From NCBI GenBank assembly GCA_029937635.1, contig JAPYPM010000158.1, forward strand, positions 1 to 5,571: a stretch of DNA of 5,571 bases. Reading direction: 5' to 3'. Of the stretch, positions 5,261 through 5,571 are shown piece by piece (the stretch's first letter is position 1; every line of letters starts with the position of its first letter). A program made the translations under genes and the position numbers. Origin of the DNA: Nitrospinaceae bacterium. Lineage in GTDB: Bacteria > Nitrospinota > Nitrospinia > Nitrospinales > VA-1. Below the pieces are notes generated by a model. That model made no database searches. It was not told the DNA's origin and saw nothing but the letters and a program-made list of their open reading frames with translations.

Positions 5261-5307
5261 TGACGATCGAGCAGCCAAAGGTTCAAATCCCCTTGTCATA
5301 TTTTTTT
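5261..5307 (+). pseudogene. tRNA-like 3' remnant with T-run
   Basis: AAGGTTCAAATCC (5278-5290) is identical to the T arm of tRNA-Pro (3179-3191), and ATATTTTTTT (5298-5307) is identical to the tRNA end and T-run there (3202-3211). The spacing between the two words is 8 bases here against 11 in the intact gene. TGACGA (5261-5266) can pair with TTGTCA (5293-5298) like a shortened acceptor stem. The T stem has mismatches, and there is no D or anticodon arm, so it is not a working tRNA. The T-loop word is common to many tRNAs, so its source could be another tRNA. Confidence 0.5.
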
Positions 5308-5333
5308 GAAATCACTTAAAAATTTATAAAAAA

Positions 5334-5571
5334 ATGCCTCCCGAACAACATGCAGCACAAAAAGATTATAAAACTCTAAAGTTAGAGCCCGGTGCATCTC
5401 TCGATAGCATCAAAAATTCCTACAAGACGCTTATTAAAATATGGCACCCAGACCTTTTTCCCTCAGATCAGCCAAAAGTCCAAGAAAAGGCTCATAAGAT
5501 GTTCCGGCTTCTTACTGAGTCCTATGGCCGCTTAGTCAAATACCACGAAAGATCTAAGGGAAGTGATTCAT
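5334..5571 (+). CDS. J-domain (DnaJ-like) protein, N-terminal part
   Basis: This is a co-chaperone of the Hsp40 class that would stimulate a DnaK-type ATPase through its J domain. The 79 visible codons start MPPEQHAAQKDYKTLKLEPG. The J domain covers about residues 11-70: DYKTLKL for helix I, helix II at about 24-36, the diagnostic HPD at 38-40 within KIWHPDLFPSD, and helix III at about 47-64 (VQEKAHKMFRLLTESYGRL). The gene continues past the right edge, so whether it carries zinc-finger, membrane or other domains is unknown. The sequence after the J domain (HERSKGSDS) does not look like the G/F linker of true DnaJ, which favours a specialised J protein. No Shine-Dalgarno site is visible before ATG 5334. 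The tRNA-like remnant ends 27 bases upstream. Confidence 0.88.
   Translation, partial: MPPEQHAAQKDYKTLKLEPGASLDSIKNSYKTLIKIWHPDLFPSDQPKVQEKAHKMFRLLTESYGRLVKYHERSKGSDS

Noticed and set aside
1..5571. CRISPR array, IS element or integrase gene
   Set aside because: I saw no regularly spaced identical repeats and no transposase or recombinase motif in any frame.

Overview
This is an AT-rich bacterial window with long intergenic gaps and genes on both strands. The RND-type metal efflux fragment at the left edge points to a Gram-negative (diderm) organism. The tRNA-Pro gene carries no encoded CCA, so a CCA-adding enzyme is implied. I cannot name the species. No phage, IS transposase, integrase or CRISPR array is visible.

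Left part (1-655): the last 39 codons of a CzcA/CusA-type heavy-metal pump on +, facing a convergent, highly charged 56-residue ORF on -. A gap of about 300 bases follows. It holds a 9-bp inverted repeat and a weak terminator candidate for the next operon.

Centre-left (656-2832): a probable two-gene operon on -. A single-domain cupin comes first, then, after a 56-base gap, a 585-residue cobalamin-binding-type radical SAM protein with an unusual CX4CX2C cluster motif. A sigma70-like promoter lies just upstream of the cupin. The substrate of the pair cannot be read from the sequence.

Centre (2998-3211): tRNA-Pro(GGG) on +, with promoter candidates upstream and a T-run behind it.

Right part (3212-5333): a gene-poor stretch with three small or odd genes on +. 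These are a 70-residue protein with a DSG/VDP and TGxGxGxFPVY signature behind a strong Shine-Dalgarno site, a frameshifted CxC...CxC mini-protein that no simple ORF scan reports, and a TPR protein with a TTG start. Two diverged copies of a roughly 100-base sequence lie in the gaps upstream of the first two. The stretch ends in a tRNA-like 3' remnant that shares a 13-mer and a 10-mer with the end of the tRNA-Pro locus, so 3.2-5.3 kb may be an accessory insertion, although no recombinase is present. A J-domain co-chaperone gene begins at 5334 and runs off the window.

Apart from the cupin/radical SAM pair, I see no evidence that these genes work together.
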